Origin: Azospirillum brasilense
GTDB taxonomy: Bacteria; Pseudomonadota; Alphaproteobacteria; Azospirillales; Azospirillaceae
DNA length: 64,000 bases
Direction: 5' to 3'
Assembly (NCBI RefSeq): GCF_007827795.1
Contig: NZ_VITI01000005.1
Location: 248,001-312,000 of the forward strand
The position numbers and the translations under genes were made by a program. Shown here piece after piece: positions 10,530 through 19,034 of the stretch. The notes beneath the pieces are model-generated. The model searched no databases, was not told the DNA's origin, and saw nothing but the letters and a program-made list of their open reading frames with translations. Position 1 is the stretch's first letter. The number at the start of each line of letters is the position of its first letter.

Positions 10530-11975
10530 GTGTCGATTGATCGCGCGGAACTGGAACGGCTCCTTGCCGATCGTCCGACTGGAAGCCGCTCGGCCATGCA
10601 GGCCGTCCGCGAAAGCTACGCCGACATCGGCCTGATGCGCGAGCGCGGCCTGTCCTGGGCGGAAATCTCCGACGTGCTGGCCAAGCTGGGCGTCACCGCC
10701 CGCGACAACCAGCCGATTTCGCCGGTCACCCTGCGCTCCGCCTTCTTCCTCGTGGGGAACGAAGGGCGCGACGGTGGCGCGGACGGGGAGGACGTGGGTG
10801 GCACGACCCCGCGCGAAACGCTGGACGCGGTGCACCGCGCCGCTCTTGCCGCCGGACAGCCGGCAGACAACGAGGATGCGGTGCATGCGCCGGATCCGGC
10901 CGAACCGGACATGGTGGATGGGGCGACCGACGGCCCGCCGGAAACCGCCGTGCCGGAACCGGAACTCCCTCCCGTTCCAGAGCCGGACCCCGTTCCGGAA
11001 CCGGCCTCCGCGGAGCCCACCAGTCCTTCGGACGAGCCGGCTCCGGTTCCGGAACCCTCTCCCGTTCAGGCTCCGATTCCCCAGGCTGCGAACTCCCGGG
11101 CGCCGGTCCCTCACGTTTCAACATCTCAAGATTCGACAACGAATAGACTCTGGAAAGGCGATCGCATGCTGGGCACCATCTTCGTTCTCAACGACCGCGG
11201 TGGCGTCGGCAAGACGCTGCTGTCCCATCACCTGATGGCGACCGCCATGCTCGAAGGCCTTCAACTCAAGGTCGTCGAGTATGAGGTGAACGAGCGCCTG
11301 AACCGCCTGTTCGGCCCGGAGGTGGTCGAGCACCGCCGCATCACCCAGGACTTCATGAACATGATGGGCTCGGGTGACGGCTTCTACGAATTCTGGGACC
11401 AGATCGGTCCGGAGCTGCAGCGCGGCGGCCGCCTCTTCGACTTCGGCGGCAACATCTCCCAGTGGTTCTTCAACTGGGCCGAGGTGTCGGGCTTCGACTA
11501 CTACGTCGGCGAGGGCGAGCGGCTGACCTTCATGGTGCCGGTCACCGTCGATCTCGCATCGCTGTCCACCGGCATGAACACGTTGGAGCGCATCGCCACC
11601 ATCGCCCCGAAGGCCAAGCGCGTCCTGGTCGAGAACGGCTTCTCCGGCCCCTTCTCGCAGCTCGACGACAGCCAATACGCCCGCCGCAAGGCGGAGATGG
11701 TGGAGCGCGAGGGTGTCGAGGTCATCTCCATGGCCCCCTGCACGGCTCCGGCCTGGGCGCGCCTGACCGGCCATCGCATCGACGAGGTGGCGCAGATGAC
11801 CCGCGAGGATCTGGTGAAGCTGGGCATGACCCCGCCGGTCGCCTCCCGCTCGCTGATCATCATCCACGAGTGGCTGCGCACGATGCGGCAGGCGCTGTCG
11901 CCCTATCTGCGCGACGCCTTCAACCAGTCCGCCGGCCCGGCCGCCAAGACCGGCGCCCGCCAGGGCGCGCTCTGA
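10530..11975 (+). CDS. P-loop (ParA/TraL-like) ATPase with N-terminal helical DNA-binding-like domain
   Basis: About 481 aa from GTG 10530. Earlier in-frame codons lack both conservation and a ribosome site. Residues about 1-75 form a compact helical domain with R-G-L-S-W-A-E-I-S-D-V-L and S-P-V-T-L-R-S-A-F, resembling the N-terminus of plasmid TraK-like accessory proteins. Residues about 85-205 are a Pro/Glu-rich linker. From Met213 on there is a ParA/MinD-type fold: D-R-G-G-V-G-K-T as Walker A (without the usual leading Lys), a D-F-G-G-N strand, and no other known domain. A good internal start exists at 11166 (GGAAAGG, 7-base spacing), so the ATPase could also be made alone. The role is unknown; a partitioning-, localisation- or transfer-type ATPase is inferred from the fold only. 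Confidence 0.7.
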   Translation: MSIDRAELERLLADRPTGSRSAMQAVRESYADIGLMRERGLSWAEISDVLAKLGVTARDNQPISPVTLRSAFFLVGNEGRDGGADGEDVGGTTPRETLDAVHRAALAAGQPADNEDAVHAPDPAEPDMVDGATDGPPETAVPEPELPPVPEPDPVPEPASAEPTSPSDEPAPVPEPSPVQAPIPQAANSRAPVPHVSTSQDSTTNRLWKGDRMLGTIFVLNDRGGVGKTLLSHHLMATAMLEGLQLKVVEYEVNERLNRLFGPEVVEHRRITQDFMNMMGSGDGFYEFWDQIGPELQRGGRLFDFGGNISQWFFNWAEVSGFDYYVGEGERLTFMVPVTVDLASLSTGMNTLERIATIAPKAKRVLVENGFSGPFSQLDDSQYARRKAEMVEREGVEVISMAPCTAPAWARLTGHRIDEVAQMTREDLVKLGMTPPVASRSLIIIHEWLRTMRQALSPYLRDAFNQSAGPAAKTGARQGAL

Positions 11976-12002
11976 GCGGACGACGCATCGCCGGCATGTG
12001 AG

Positions 12003-12035
12003 AACGGGGGCCTTTGCGGCCCCCGTTTCTTTTTG
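12003..12035 (+). terminator. Rho-independent terminator
   Basis: A 9-bp G+C stem (acgggggcc / ggcccccgt) with a short loop, followed by a T-rich run (ttt c ttttt). It lies just after the P-loop ATPase gene and before the convergent hydrolase gene. Confidence 0.88.
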
Positions 12036-12048
12036 CCGTCAGGCTGGT

Positions 12049-12828
12049 TTAGGCGAAGGCTTCGACCAGCGCGGCGAACTCCTGCGGGCGTTCGGCGTGC
12101 AGCCAGTGGCCAGCGCCCTCGATCATTTCGATGGCGGCCTTCGGGAAGTGGCGGCGGATGACAGCGTGGTTCTCCGGCACGATGTAGTCGGACCGGGTGC
12201 CGCCGATGAACAGGGTGGGGCCGTTGTATTGGGCGTCGCCCAGATCCGGGAAGCCGATCAGGTCGCTCATGCGGGCGCCGATGGCGTCGAGGTTGATCCG
12301 CCAGTGAAACGTCCCCTGCTCCAGAACGAGATTCTGCAGCAGGAAGGAGCGCAGGGGGGCTTCCGGCACCGCGTCGACCAATTGTGCCTCGACCTCCGAC
12401 CGGCGGGTGAAGCCTTCCAGCTTGGCCTGCTTCATCGCCGCCACGAAGGGAGCGTGGGTGTGGGTGTAGGCGACCGGCGCGATGTCGGCCACCGCCAGTC
12501 GCTCCACGCGGTCGGGATGGTTCAGCGCCAGCGTCATCGCCACCTTGCCGCCCATGGAGTGGCCGACGACCGACGCCCGCGCGAAACCGCGGTCGTCGAG
12601 GAAGCGCAGCACGTCCGCGGCCATCGCCGGGTAGGTCATCTCGTCCGACCAGGGGGCGCCGCCGTGGTTGCGCAGGTCCAGCGCGTAGACCCGATGCCGC
12701 TCCGCGAAGCGCTTCGCCAGGGTCTGCCAGTTGCGCGCCGACCCGAACAGGCCGTGCAGGACCAGCAGGGGAGTGCCGCCGTTCGCTTCGCCGGCTTCCA
12801 GATAGGTGAGGGGAAGACCCTGGGCCAT
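12049..12828 (-). CDS. Alpha/beta hydrolase (YbfF-like esterase)
   Basis: Cytosolic alpha/beta-fold hydrolase of 259 aa. The oxyanion H-G-L-F-G-S segment is near residues 25-30. The nucleophile elbow is G-H-S-M-G-G, and the C-terminal catalytic His is in G-A-G-H-W-L-H. D-L-R-N-H-G is typical of the YbfF branch of short esterases and thioesterases. The frame stays open far upstream across murJ, but homology begins at M-A-Q-G-L-P-L, and that ATG is used here. It is divergent from murJ. The substrate is unknown. Confidence 0.88.
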   Translation of the reverse strand: MAQGLPLTYLEAGEANGGTPLLVLHGLFGSARNWQTLAKRFAERHRVYALDLRNHGGAPWSDEMTYPAMAADVLRFLDDRGFARASVVGHSMGGKVAMTLALNHPDRVERLAVADIAPVAYTHTHAPFVAAMKQAKLEGFTRRSEVEAQLVDAVPEAPLRSFLLQNLVLEQGTFHWRINLDAIGARMSDLIGFPDLGDAQYNGPTLFIGGTRSDYIVPENHAVIRRHFPKAAIEMIEGAGHWLHAERPQEFAALVEAFA

Positions 12829-12999
12829 GGACGTTCCGATTGTCTGAAGTGGGGGGATGGGACAATGGGTGGGCAGCGATCCTAGCAGACCGTTTCCGCC
12901 CGCCGCCTTCAAATTCCACACGGGCTGGCATGCCGAAAGGCGTGACGCGGGCGGTGAAAACGCTAGGATGGCGCCGCCCATCAGAGGACCCGTACCACC

Positions 13000-14550
13000 G
13001 TGCTCCGCAACATCCTGTCCGTCGGCGGGCTGACGCTGGTCAGCCGCGTCCTTGGCTTCCTGCGCGACGTTCTGACCGCCGCGCTGCTTGGCGCCGGGCC
13101 GGTGGCCGACGCCTTCTTCGTGGCGTTCCGCCTGCCAAACCATTTCCGCGCCCTGTTCGCCGAGGGGGCCTTCAACTCCGCCTTCGTGCCGCTGTTCTCC
13201 GCCAAGCTGGTGCAGGACGGGCAGGCCGCCGCCAAGCGCTTCGCCGAGGAGGTGATGAGCCTGCTGCTGGCGGTGCAGTTGCTGTTCCTGGCAGGCATCC
13301 TGGCGATCATGCCGCAGTTCATGACGGTCTTCGCGCCGGGTTTCTCCAACGAGCCGGAGAAGTTCCGGCTGGCCGTCCTGTTCACCAGCATCACCTTCCC
13401 GTACCTGCTGTTCATCTCGCTGGAATCGCTGCTGGCCGGCGTGCTGAACAGCATGGGGCGGTTTGCGGCGGCGGCGGCGGCGCCGATCCTGCTGAACCTG
13501 TGCCTGATCGCGGCGATGGTGCTGGCCGCCCCGCTGATGCCGACGGTCGGCCACGCCCTGTCCTGGGGCGTCTTCGCCGCCGGGCTGGCGCAATTCCTGT
13601 ATCTGTACTGGGAGGCGAGCCGGGCCGGGATGGGGCTGCGGCTGCCCCTGCCGCGCCTGACGCCCGACGTGAAGCGGTTCCTGACCGTGCTGGGGCCGGC
13701 GGCCCTGGGGTCCGGCCTGACGCAGATCAACCTGTTCGTCGACACGCTGATCGCCTCGCTGCTGCCGACCGGGGCGGTGTCCTACCTCTACTACGCGGAC
13801 CGGCTGAACCAGCTGCCGCTGGGCGTCATCGGGATCGCGGTCGGCACCGTTCTGCTTCCGGAAATGGCCCGGCGCATCAAGGGCGGCGACGAGCCCGGCG
13901 CGGTGGAGAGCCAGAACCGGGCGGTGGAGCTGTCGCTGGTGCTGACCCTGCCGGCCGCCGCCGCCTTCCTGGTCGCCGGGCTGCCCATCGTGTCGGTGCT
14001 GTTCCAGCACGGCGCCTTCGGCCCGACCGACGCGGCGCAGTCCGCCGCGACCCTGCAGGCCTACGCGCTGGGGCTGCCGGCCTTCGTGGTGATCCGCAGC
14101 CTCGTGAACGGCTTCTACGCCCGGCAGGACACGGCGACCCCGGTGCGGGTGGCGCTGGCCGCGACGGCGGTCAACGTGGCGCTGAAGCTGGCGCTGATGG
14201 GGCCGCTGGCCCAGGTCGGACTGGCGGTGGCGACCTCCGTCGCCGCCTGGGTCAACGCCGGACTGTTGGCGTGGTTGCTGACCCGGCGCGGGCTGTTCCA
14301 GGCCGACGCCCGGCTGCTGCGCAACCTGCCGCGCATGGCTATCGCGGCGCTCGCCATGGGCGGCACGCTGTGGCTGGTGCAGACCCAGCTCTCGCCCTGG
14401 CTGACCGCCCATGGCCTGTTCGAGCGGCTGGGCGGGCTGGTGCTGCTGGGCCTTGCCGGTCTGCTGGTCTACGCGGTGCTGGCGGTCGCGCTGGGCCTGC
14501 TGCGCCGGTCGGACCTCGGGCGGTTCCGCCGGCGCCGTAAGAGCGTTTGA
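13000..14550 (+). CDS. murJ: Lipid II flippase MurJ
   Basis: Polytopic MOP-superfamily protein that moves the peptidoglycan precursor lipid II across the inner membrane. The length of 516 aa and about 14 hydrophobic segments fit the family. The N-terminus has the characteristic L-T-L-V-S-R-V-L-G-F-L-R-D, followed by F-x-V-A-F-R-L-P-N-x-F-R and F-A-E-G-A-F. It starts at GTG 13000 with a GAGGA site about 12 bases upstream. The 3' end stops three bases short of the convergent sseA gene. Confidence 0.96.
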   Translation: MLRNILSVGGLTLVSRVLGFLRDVLTAALLGAGPVADAFFVAFRLPNHFRALFAEGAFNSAFVPLFSAKLVQDGQAAAKRFAEEVMSLLLAVQLLFLAGILAIMPQFMTVFAPGFSNEPEKFRLAVLFTSITFPYLLFISLESLLAGVLNSMGRFAAAAAAPILLNLCLIAAMVLAAPLMPTVGHALSWGVFAAGLAQFLYLYWEASRAGMGLRLPLPRLTPDVKRFLTVLGPAALGSGLTQINLFVDTLIASLLPTGAVSYLYYADRLNQLPLGVIGIAVGTVLLPEMARRIKGGDEPGAVESQNRAVELSLVLTLPAAAAFLVAGLPIVSVLFQHGAFGPTDAAQSAATLQAYALGLPAFVVIRSLVNGFYARQDTATPVRVALAATAVNVALKLALMGPLAQVGLAVATSVAAWVNAGLLAWLLTRRGLFQADARLLRNLPRMAIAALAMGGTLWLVQTQLSPWLTAHGLFERLGGLVLLGLAGLLVYAVLAVALGLLRRSDLGRFRRRRKSV

Positions 14551-14553
14551 GGT

Positions 14554-15396
14554 CTACGCCGCCGGCCCGTTCTTGACCGGGCGGGCCGGATCGGCGGTCC
14601 ATTCCGACATCGAGCCGTCATAGAGACGGACCCCGTCGATCCCCGCCAGTTCGCTCAGCGCGAACCAAGCCACCGAGGCGAGGTGGCCGGTGTTGCAGAA
14701 GGTGATCGTCGCGTCGCCCGCCCCGGCTTGGTCCGCCAGCGCCTTCACCGCGTCGGCGGGGAGGAAACGCTTCCCGGCGGCGGAGTAAAACGCGCCGTTT
14801 TCGATCAGCACCGCCCCCGGCAGCGTGCCTGGAACGCGGGCCTGCGGGCTCTTGGCCTTGCCCTCGAACTGCTCGGCGGAGCGTGAGTCCAGCAGCGGGA
14901 CGGAGCCGTCGGCCACCGCTGCCGCGACCACGGGCAGGGGGGCGCGCAAGTCCTCGCGGGGGGCCGCGGTGAAGGCGGCGGCGGAGCGGGTGGCGGCGGT
15001 CGTGGCGACGGGATTGCCGGCGTCGCTCCAGGCGGCGAAGCCGCCGTCCAGCACCGACACGGGGTCATGGCCGAGCGTCTTGAAGGTCCAATAAACGCGC
15101 GTCGCGTTGCCCATGTCGGCGGCGCTCAGGCCGCTGGCGACCAGCACGACGTGATCTCCGTTGCCGATCCCCAGCCCGCCGATCAGCCCTTCCAGAACGG
15201 TGGTCTCGGGCAGCAGGCCGGGAACGCCGTCCACCGTCGCCCGCCAGCCGGCCTTGGCGTAGTCGGAATGGATCGAACCGGGGATGAAGCCGCCTGACGG
15301 CGGCGTGCGCACGTCCAGAACCACGAGGTCAGTGCGGTCGAGGGCGCCCTTCAGCCAGGCGCTGTCCACCAGCGGGCGTTGGGAATCGGTCGTCAT
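14554..15396 (-). CDS. sseA: 3-mercaptopyruvate/thiosulfate sulfurtransferase (SseA type)
   Basis: Tandem rhodanese protein of 280 aa that transfers sulfane sulfur from mercaptopyruvate or thiosulfate. The N-terminal rhodanese copy (about 9-130) is inactive. The C-terminal copy (about 155-275) carries the catalytic Cys234 in F-C-N-T-G-H-L-A-S; this loop differs from the more common C-G-S/T-G-V-T-A. The start M-T-T-D-S was chosen because the longer upstream frame has no homology. It is divergent from fliN. Confidence 0.9.
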   Translation of the reverse strand: MTTDSQRPLVDSAWLKGALDRTDLVVLDVRTPPSGGFIPGSIHSDYAKAGWRATVDGVPGLLPETTVLEGLIGGLGIGNGDHVVLVASGLSAADMGNATRVYWTFKTLGHDPVSVLDGGFAAWSDAGNPVATTAATRSAAAFTAAPREDLRAPLPVVAAAVADGSVPLLDSRSAEQFEGKAKSPQARVPGTLPGAVLIENGAFYSAAGKRFLPADAVKALADQAGAGDATITFCNTGHLASVAWFALSELAGIDGVRLYDGSMSEWTADPARPVKNGPAA

Positions 15397-15592
15397 GGCT
15401 CTGCCTTCACGGCTGGTTTCACGTCGGGCAGGCAGGGTATCAACACAAGGCGGCGCAGGAAAACCAAATCTGCGCTGTTGTTTCCCATCCTTGTCGCAGG
15501 GTGTCGCGACGGTCGCCGTTGCCCCGGCGCGCCCGGTGCGGTAACTCTTGTCGGTTGAAGGGTCTTGTGATCCAGGCGAAGGAGTGCGGCAT

Positions 15593-15895
15593 ATGGCCAA
15601 CATCGATGATCTGCTGGGCGCCGGCTCGTCCGACGACATGAGCAGCGATGCCTTCGCCATCGGCGACGCGCCGGTCGAGATCAAGGTGGTCATCGGCACC
15701 GCCATGCTGCGCGTCCGCGACCTTCTGAAGCTCGGCCGCGGCGCCGTCGTCGAACTGGACCGGCACCTGAAGGACCCGACCGACGTCTATGTGGAGGGCG
15801 TGCTCGTTGCCCGCGGCGAGGTGGTCATTGTGGACGACAAGATCGGCGTCACCCTGACCGACTTCGTGAAATCCAGCCGCGAGTGGAAGCGCTAA
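15593..15895 (+). CDS. fliN: Flagellar motor switch protein FliN
   Basis: A 100-aa SpoA-domain protein of the flagellar C-ring, where FliN with FliM and FliG controls rotation direction. The core reads V-E-I-K-V-V-I-G, then L-L-K-L-G-R-G-A-V-V-E-L-D and V-Y-V-E-G-V-L-V-A-R-G-E-V. ATG 15593 has an AAGGAG site 8 bases upstream. The acidic N-terminal stretch (DDLLGAGSSDDMSSD) is common. No other flagellar gene is adjacent, so this copy lies outside any flagellar operon. Confidence 0.92.
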   Translation: MANIDDLLGAGSSDDMSSDAFAIGDAPVEIKVVIGTAMLRVRDLLKLGRGAVVELDRHLKDPTDVYVEGVLVARGEVVIVDDKIGVTLTDFVKSSREWKR

Positions 15896-15929
15896 GGTTC
15901 TGGCGCTTTGATGCGCTTGCGCAATGACA

Positions 15930-15968
15930 TGTTCCGGAAGCGAAACGTCATGTTGCGCTCCCGGAACA
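15930..15968. repeat. Inverted repeat TGTTCCGG ... CCGGAACA
   Basis: Perfect 8-bp arms (15930-15937 and 15961-15968) about 35 bases after fliN, with a 23-base loop that also contains imperfect complementary segments. No clear T run follows. It could be a weak terminator or a protein site between the convergent fliN and gapR-like genes. Confidence 0.5.
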
Positions 15969-16002
15969 ATCATGATGCGGCTTCGCAACGATCCTTACGG
16001 CA

Positions 16003-16284
16003 TCACTCGGCCGGCTCGGGGACCACGATGTCCAGCGGCGTGCCGGTGGCGTGGGCGTAGAGCATCAGGTCGTTCAGCAGTTCGGCCTCCTGCTCGCCGG
16101 CGTCCTTGCGGCGGATGGCGACCAGCTTGTCGAGCGCCTTGATGTTGAAGCCCGCGGATTTGACCTCGCTGCGCAGGTCCTTCAGGTCGGCCTTCAGGCC
16201 GTCGATCTCGTCCATCAACCGCTCCATGCGGTCGGCGAACTGCTTCAATTGGTCGGCGGCGGTGGTGTTGAAACCGGTCGTCAC
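16003..16284 (-). CDS. GapR family (DUF2312) DNA-binding protein
   Basis: A 93-aa protein of the DUF2312 family. Its characterised member, Caulobacter GapR, is a nucleoid-associated protein that binds overtwisted DNA. The pattern here is typical: Q-L-K-Q-F-A-D-R-M-E-R-L helix, a second helix with L-K-D-L-R-S-E-V-K, then G-F-N-I-K-A-L-D-K-L-V and I-R-R-K-D. GTG 16284 is preferred over a GTG 48 bases upstream because an AAGGAG site lies 11 bases before it and because family proteins start near this point. The C-terminus (TPLDIVVPEPAE) is longer and more acidic than in GapR. Confidence 0.87.
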   Translation of the reverse strand: MTTGFNTTAADQLKQFADRMERLMDEIDGLKADLKDLRSEVKSAGFNIKALDKLVAIRRKDAGEQEAELLNDLMLYAHATGTPLDIVVPEPAE

Positions 16285-16471
16285 GACGGAACCATCTCCT
16301 TCAGGAACGGGAACCCCCGCCGCCTTCGGCACCCTGCCGGGCCGCGGGGGGAGGCGCTGTTAGCACAGCTCGCGGCGCTTTGTCCGGGGACAACGCGCGT
16401 GGCTTGACGCGGCGTGGCCGGCAATGCTTTCGTGGTCGCGGCCGTCCTTGCGGCGCTGGAGAGCGAACACG

Positions 16472-17704
16472 ATGTCCGACCTGCCGCCGCTTGGCACCCC
16501 GCGTCTCTTTTCGAACCCGCGCGCCGACACGGACCAGCCCTACGGGCCCGCGGAACGGGCGATCCTGAGCCGCGCCGCCTTCCAGGACGCGATGACGGAG
16601 ATCGGCGCCTGGCCGGGCTACGCCCCGACCCCGCTGCGCTCGCTGGGCGGGCTGGCCCGCGCCGCTGGGATCGACCGCATCTGGTACAAGGACGAGAGCA
16701 GCCGCTTCAACCTGCACAGCTTCAAGGCGCTGGGCGGCGCCTACGCCGTTCTGCGCCTGCTGGTGCGCGAGGTGCAGGCCCGCGTGCCCGGCGTGCCGGT
16801 GACCGCGCTGGATCTGGTGGTCGGTCGCTACGCCAAGGTGACCCGCGGCATCACGGTGACCACGGCGACCGACGGCAACCACGGCCGCTCCGTCGCCTGG
16901 GGGGCGCAGGTGTTCGGCTGCGGCTGCGTTATCTACATCCCCGGCAACTGCTCGCAGGGGCGGCAGCAGGCCATCGAATCCTTCGACGCCCGCGTCGTCC
17001 GCGTCGCCGGCAACTACGACGACGCGGTGCGGCAGGCCGCGGCGGACGCGCGGGAGCATGGCCGGCACGTCGTCTCCGACACCTCCTACACCGGCTACAT
17101 GGACATCCCACGCGACGTGATGCAGGGCTACACGGTGATGGTGGAGGAGGCGATTGGCCAGCTTCCGGCCAGCGAGCGCCCGACCCATGTCTTCGTGCAG
17201 GGCGGGGTAGGGGCCTTGCCCGCCGCCGTCTGCGGCCACTTGTGGGAAAGCTTGGGCCGCCAGCGCCCGCGCTTCGTGGTGGTGGAGCCGCACGCCGCCG
17301 ACTGCCTGTATCAGAGCGCCGTCAACGGCCGCCCGACGCCGTCCAAGGGCGATCTGGAGACGCTGATGGCCGGGCTCGCCTGCGGCGAGGTGTCCCTGCT
17401 GGCCTGGGCGATCCTGGAGCGTGGCGCCGACGATTTCCTGACCATCCCCGACGATGCGGCGGTGGCGACCATGCGTCTGCTGGCCGAGGGGCGGCATGGC
17501 GGACGGCCCATCGTGGGCGGAGAGTCCGGTGTGGCCGGTCTGGCCGGCCTGCTCTGCGCCGCGGCGGACCCGGCGACCCGTGCCAGCCTGGGCCTCGCCC
17601 CGGACGCCCGCGTGCTGGTCTTCGGATCGGAAGGGGCGACAGACCCTGATGTCTACGAAGCGCTGGTGGGCCGCAAGCCGGACGCGGTGCTGGGCGGGGG
17701 TTGA
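16472..17704 (+). CDS. dpaL: Diaminopropionate ammonia-lyase
   Basis: Fold type II PLP enzyme that converts 2,3-diaminopropionate to pyruvate and two ammonia. The length of 410 aa matches DpaL/YgeX. Lys85 in F-N-L-H-S-F-K-A-L-G-G is the PLP lysine. Other family signatures are T-A-T-D-G-N-H-G-R, D-T-S-Y-T-G-Y, the phosphate-binding G-G-V-G, and E-P-H-A-A-D-C-L-Y-Q-S-A-V with M-A-G-L-A-C-G-E. ATG 16472 has a GGAGAG site 8 bases upstream. It is followed on the same strand by an aminotransferase about 127 bases away, which suggests a linked amino-acid catabolic route. Confidence 0.92.
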   Translation: MSDLPPLGTPRLFSNPRADTDQPYGPAERAILSRAAFQDAMTEIGAWPGYAPTPLRSLGGLARAAGIDRIWYKDESSRFNLHSFKALGGAYAVLRLLVREVQARVPGVPVTALDLVVGRYAKVTRGITVTTATDGNHGRSVAWGAQVFGCGCVIYIPGNCSQGRQQAIESFDARVVRVAGNYDDAVRQAAADAREHGRHVVSDTSYTGYMDIPRDVMQGYTVMVEEAIGQLPASERPTHVFVQGGVGALPAAVCGHLWESLGRQRPRFVVVEPHAADCLYQSAVNGRPTPSKGDLETLMAGLACGEVSLLAWAILERGADDFLTIPDDAAVATMRLLAEGRHGGRPIVGGESGVAGLAGLLCAAADPATRASLGLAPDARVLVFGSEGATDPDVYEALVGRKPDAVLGGG

Positions 17705-17831
17705 CCCCTGCTTTGCCTCCGCTTGGCCTGCCATGCGCGTTCGTCCCGCGCTGGTCCCTTGCGCGCGCCCGGCGGCCCGGTCCACCATGGCGCCCCATAA
17801 AAATCGGACCTCGCAGACTGGACATCAGGGA

Positions 17832-19025
17832 ATGGACCGCAGAGACGTCAACCCGCTCGTCGCCGCCACGGAGGCCCCGCCCATCGCCGAGGCGTGGCGC
17901 TGGGTCGAGGGCCGCAGTTTTCCGGCGGACAAGCCGCTGATCGACCTCTGTCAGGCGGTGCCCGGCTATCCGCCCGCCGACGCGCTGACCGCCCATCTGG
18001 CCGAGCAGGTGCGGGCGCCGGACACCGCGCGCTACACCGCCATCGACGGCATCCCGCCGCTGACCGCGGCGCTGGCCCGGCGCACCGGCTCGCTCTACGG
18101 CGCCGGCCATGGGGCTGAGGTCGCGGCGGGCGAGGTGCTGATCACCGCCGGCTGCAATCAGGCCTTCGCGGTGGCGGTGATGGGGCTGGCGCGGGCCGGG
18201 GACAACGTGATCCTGCCCGCCCCCTGGTACTTCAACCACAAGATGACGCTGGACATGCTGGGCATCGAGGCCCGGCCGCTGGCGCTGCGCGAGGAGCACG
18301 GGCTGATCCCCGACCCGGCGGAGGCCGAGCGGCTGATCGACGCCGGCACCCGCGCGCTGGTGCTGATTTCCCCCAACAACCCGACCGGCGCCATCGCCTC
18401 GCCCGAGGCCATCGCGGCGCTGTACGAGCTGTGCGAGCGGCGCGGCGTGACGCTGCTGCTCGACGAAACCTACCGCGACTTTCCGGATTGGGAGGGGCGG
18501 GCGCCGCACGGGCTGTTCCAGCGGCCCGGCTGGCAGCGCACGCTGGTCCAGCTCTACAGCTTCTCCAAGGTCTACAGCCTCGCCGGCTACCGGGTGGGCG
18601 CGGTGATCGCCGACGCCGGCCTGCTGTCCCAGGCGCGCAAGGTGATGGACTGCCTCGCCATCTGCGCCCCGCATGTCGGGCAGAAGGCGGCGCTGTTCGG
18701 GCTGGAGAATCTCGACGGCTGGGTGGCGGAGAAGCGCGGTGACATCCTGGCCCGCGTCCATGCCTTCCAATCGGCGATGGAGGCCAGCGGTACCGGTTAC
18801 CGCATCGCCAGCATCGGGGCCTATTTCGCCTATGTCCGGCATCCCTTCGCCGGCAAGCGCGCCCACGAGGTGGCCGAGGGGCTGGCGCGCGATCACAACA
18901 TCCTGTGCCTGCCCGGTTCCATGTTCGGTCCGGGCCAGGACGATTACCTGCGCTTCGCCTTCGCCAACGTCGACGCGGCGGTTATGCCGGAGATCGCCCG
19001 GCGCCTCGTCGAGAGTGAACGGTAA
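17832..19025 (+). CDS. Class I/II PLP-dependent aminotransferase
   Basis: Fold type I aminotransferase of 397 aa. The cofactor lysine is Lys246 in S-F-S-K-V-Y-S-L-A-G-Y-R-V-G. Also present are the S-P-N-N-P-T-G-A loop and the L-D-E-T-Y strand that binds the PLP ring. Its sequence is closest in style to aspartate or aromatic aminotransferases of subgroup I, but the substrate cannot be set from motifs. The start M-D-R-R-D-V was chosen because upstream in-frame residues look non-coding; the ribosome site is weak. It follows diaminopropionate ammonia-lyase and may share its regulation. Confidence 0.85.
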   Translation: MDRRDVNPLVAATEAPPIAEAWRWVEGRSFPADKPLIDLCQAVPGYPPADALTAHLAEQVRAPDTARYTAIDGIPPLTAALARRTGSLYGAGHGAEVAAGEVLITAGCNQAFAVAVMGLARAGDNVILPAPWYFNHKMTLDMLGIEARPLALREEHGLIPDPAEAERLIDAGTRALVLISPNNPTGAIASPEAIAALYELCERRGVTLLLDETYRDFPDWEGRAPHGLFQRPGWQRTLVQLYSFSKVYSLAGYRVGAVIADAGLLSQARKVMDCLAICAPHVGQKAALFGLENLDGWVAEKRGDILARVHAFQSAMEASGTGYRIASIGAYFAYVRHPFAGKRAHEVAEGLARDHNILCLPGSMFGPGQDDYLRFAFANVDAAVMPEIARRLVESER

Positions 19026-19034
19026 AGCAGCCGG

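Noticed and set aside
12049..14412. A 787-codon minus-strand open frame covering murJ and the hydrolase
   Set aside because: Only the last 259 codons have homology (the hydrolase). The rest is antisense to murJ, rich in Gln/Arg/His/Gly as expected from the complement of high-G+C coding DNA.
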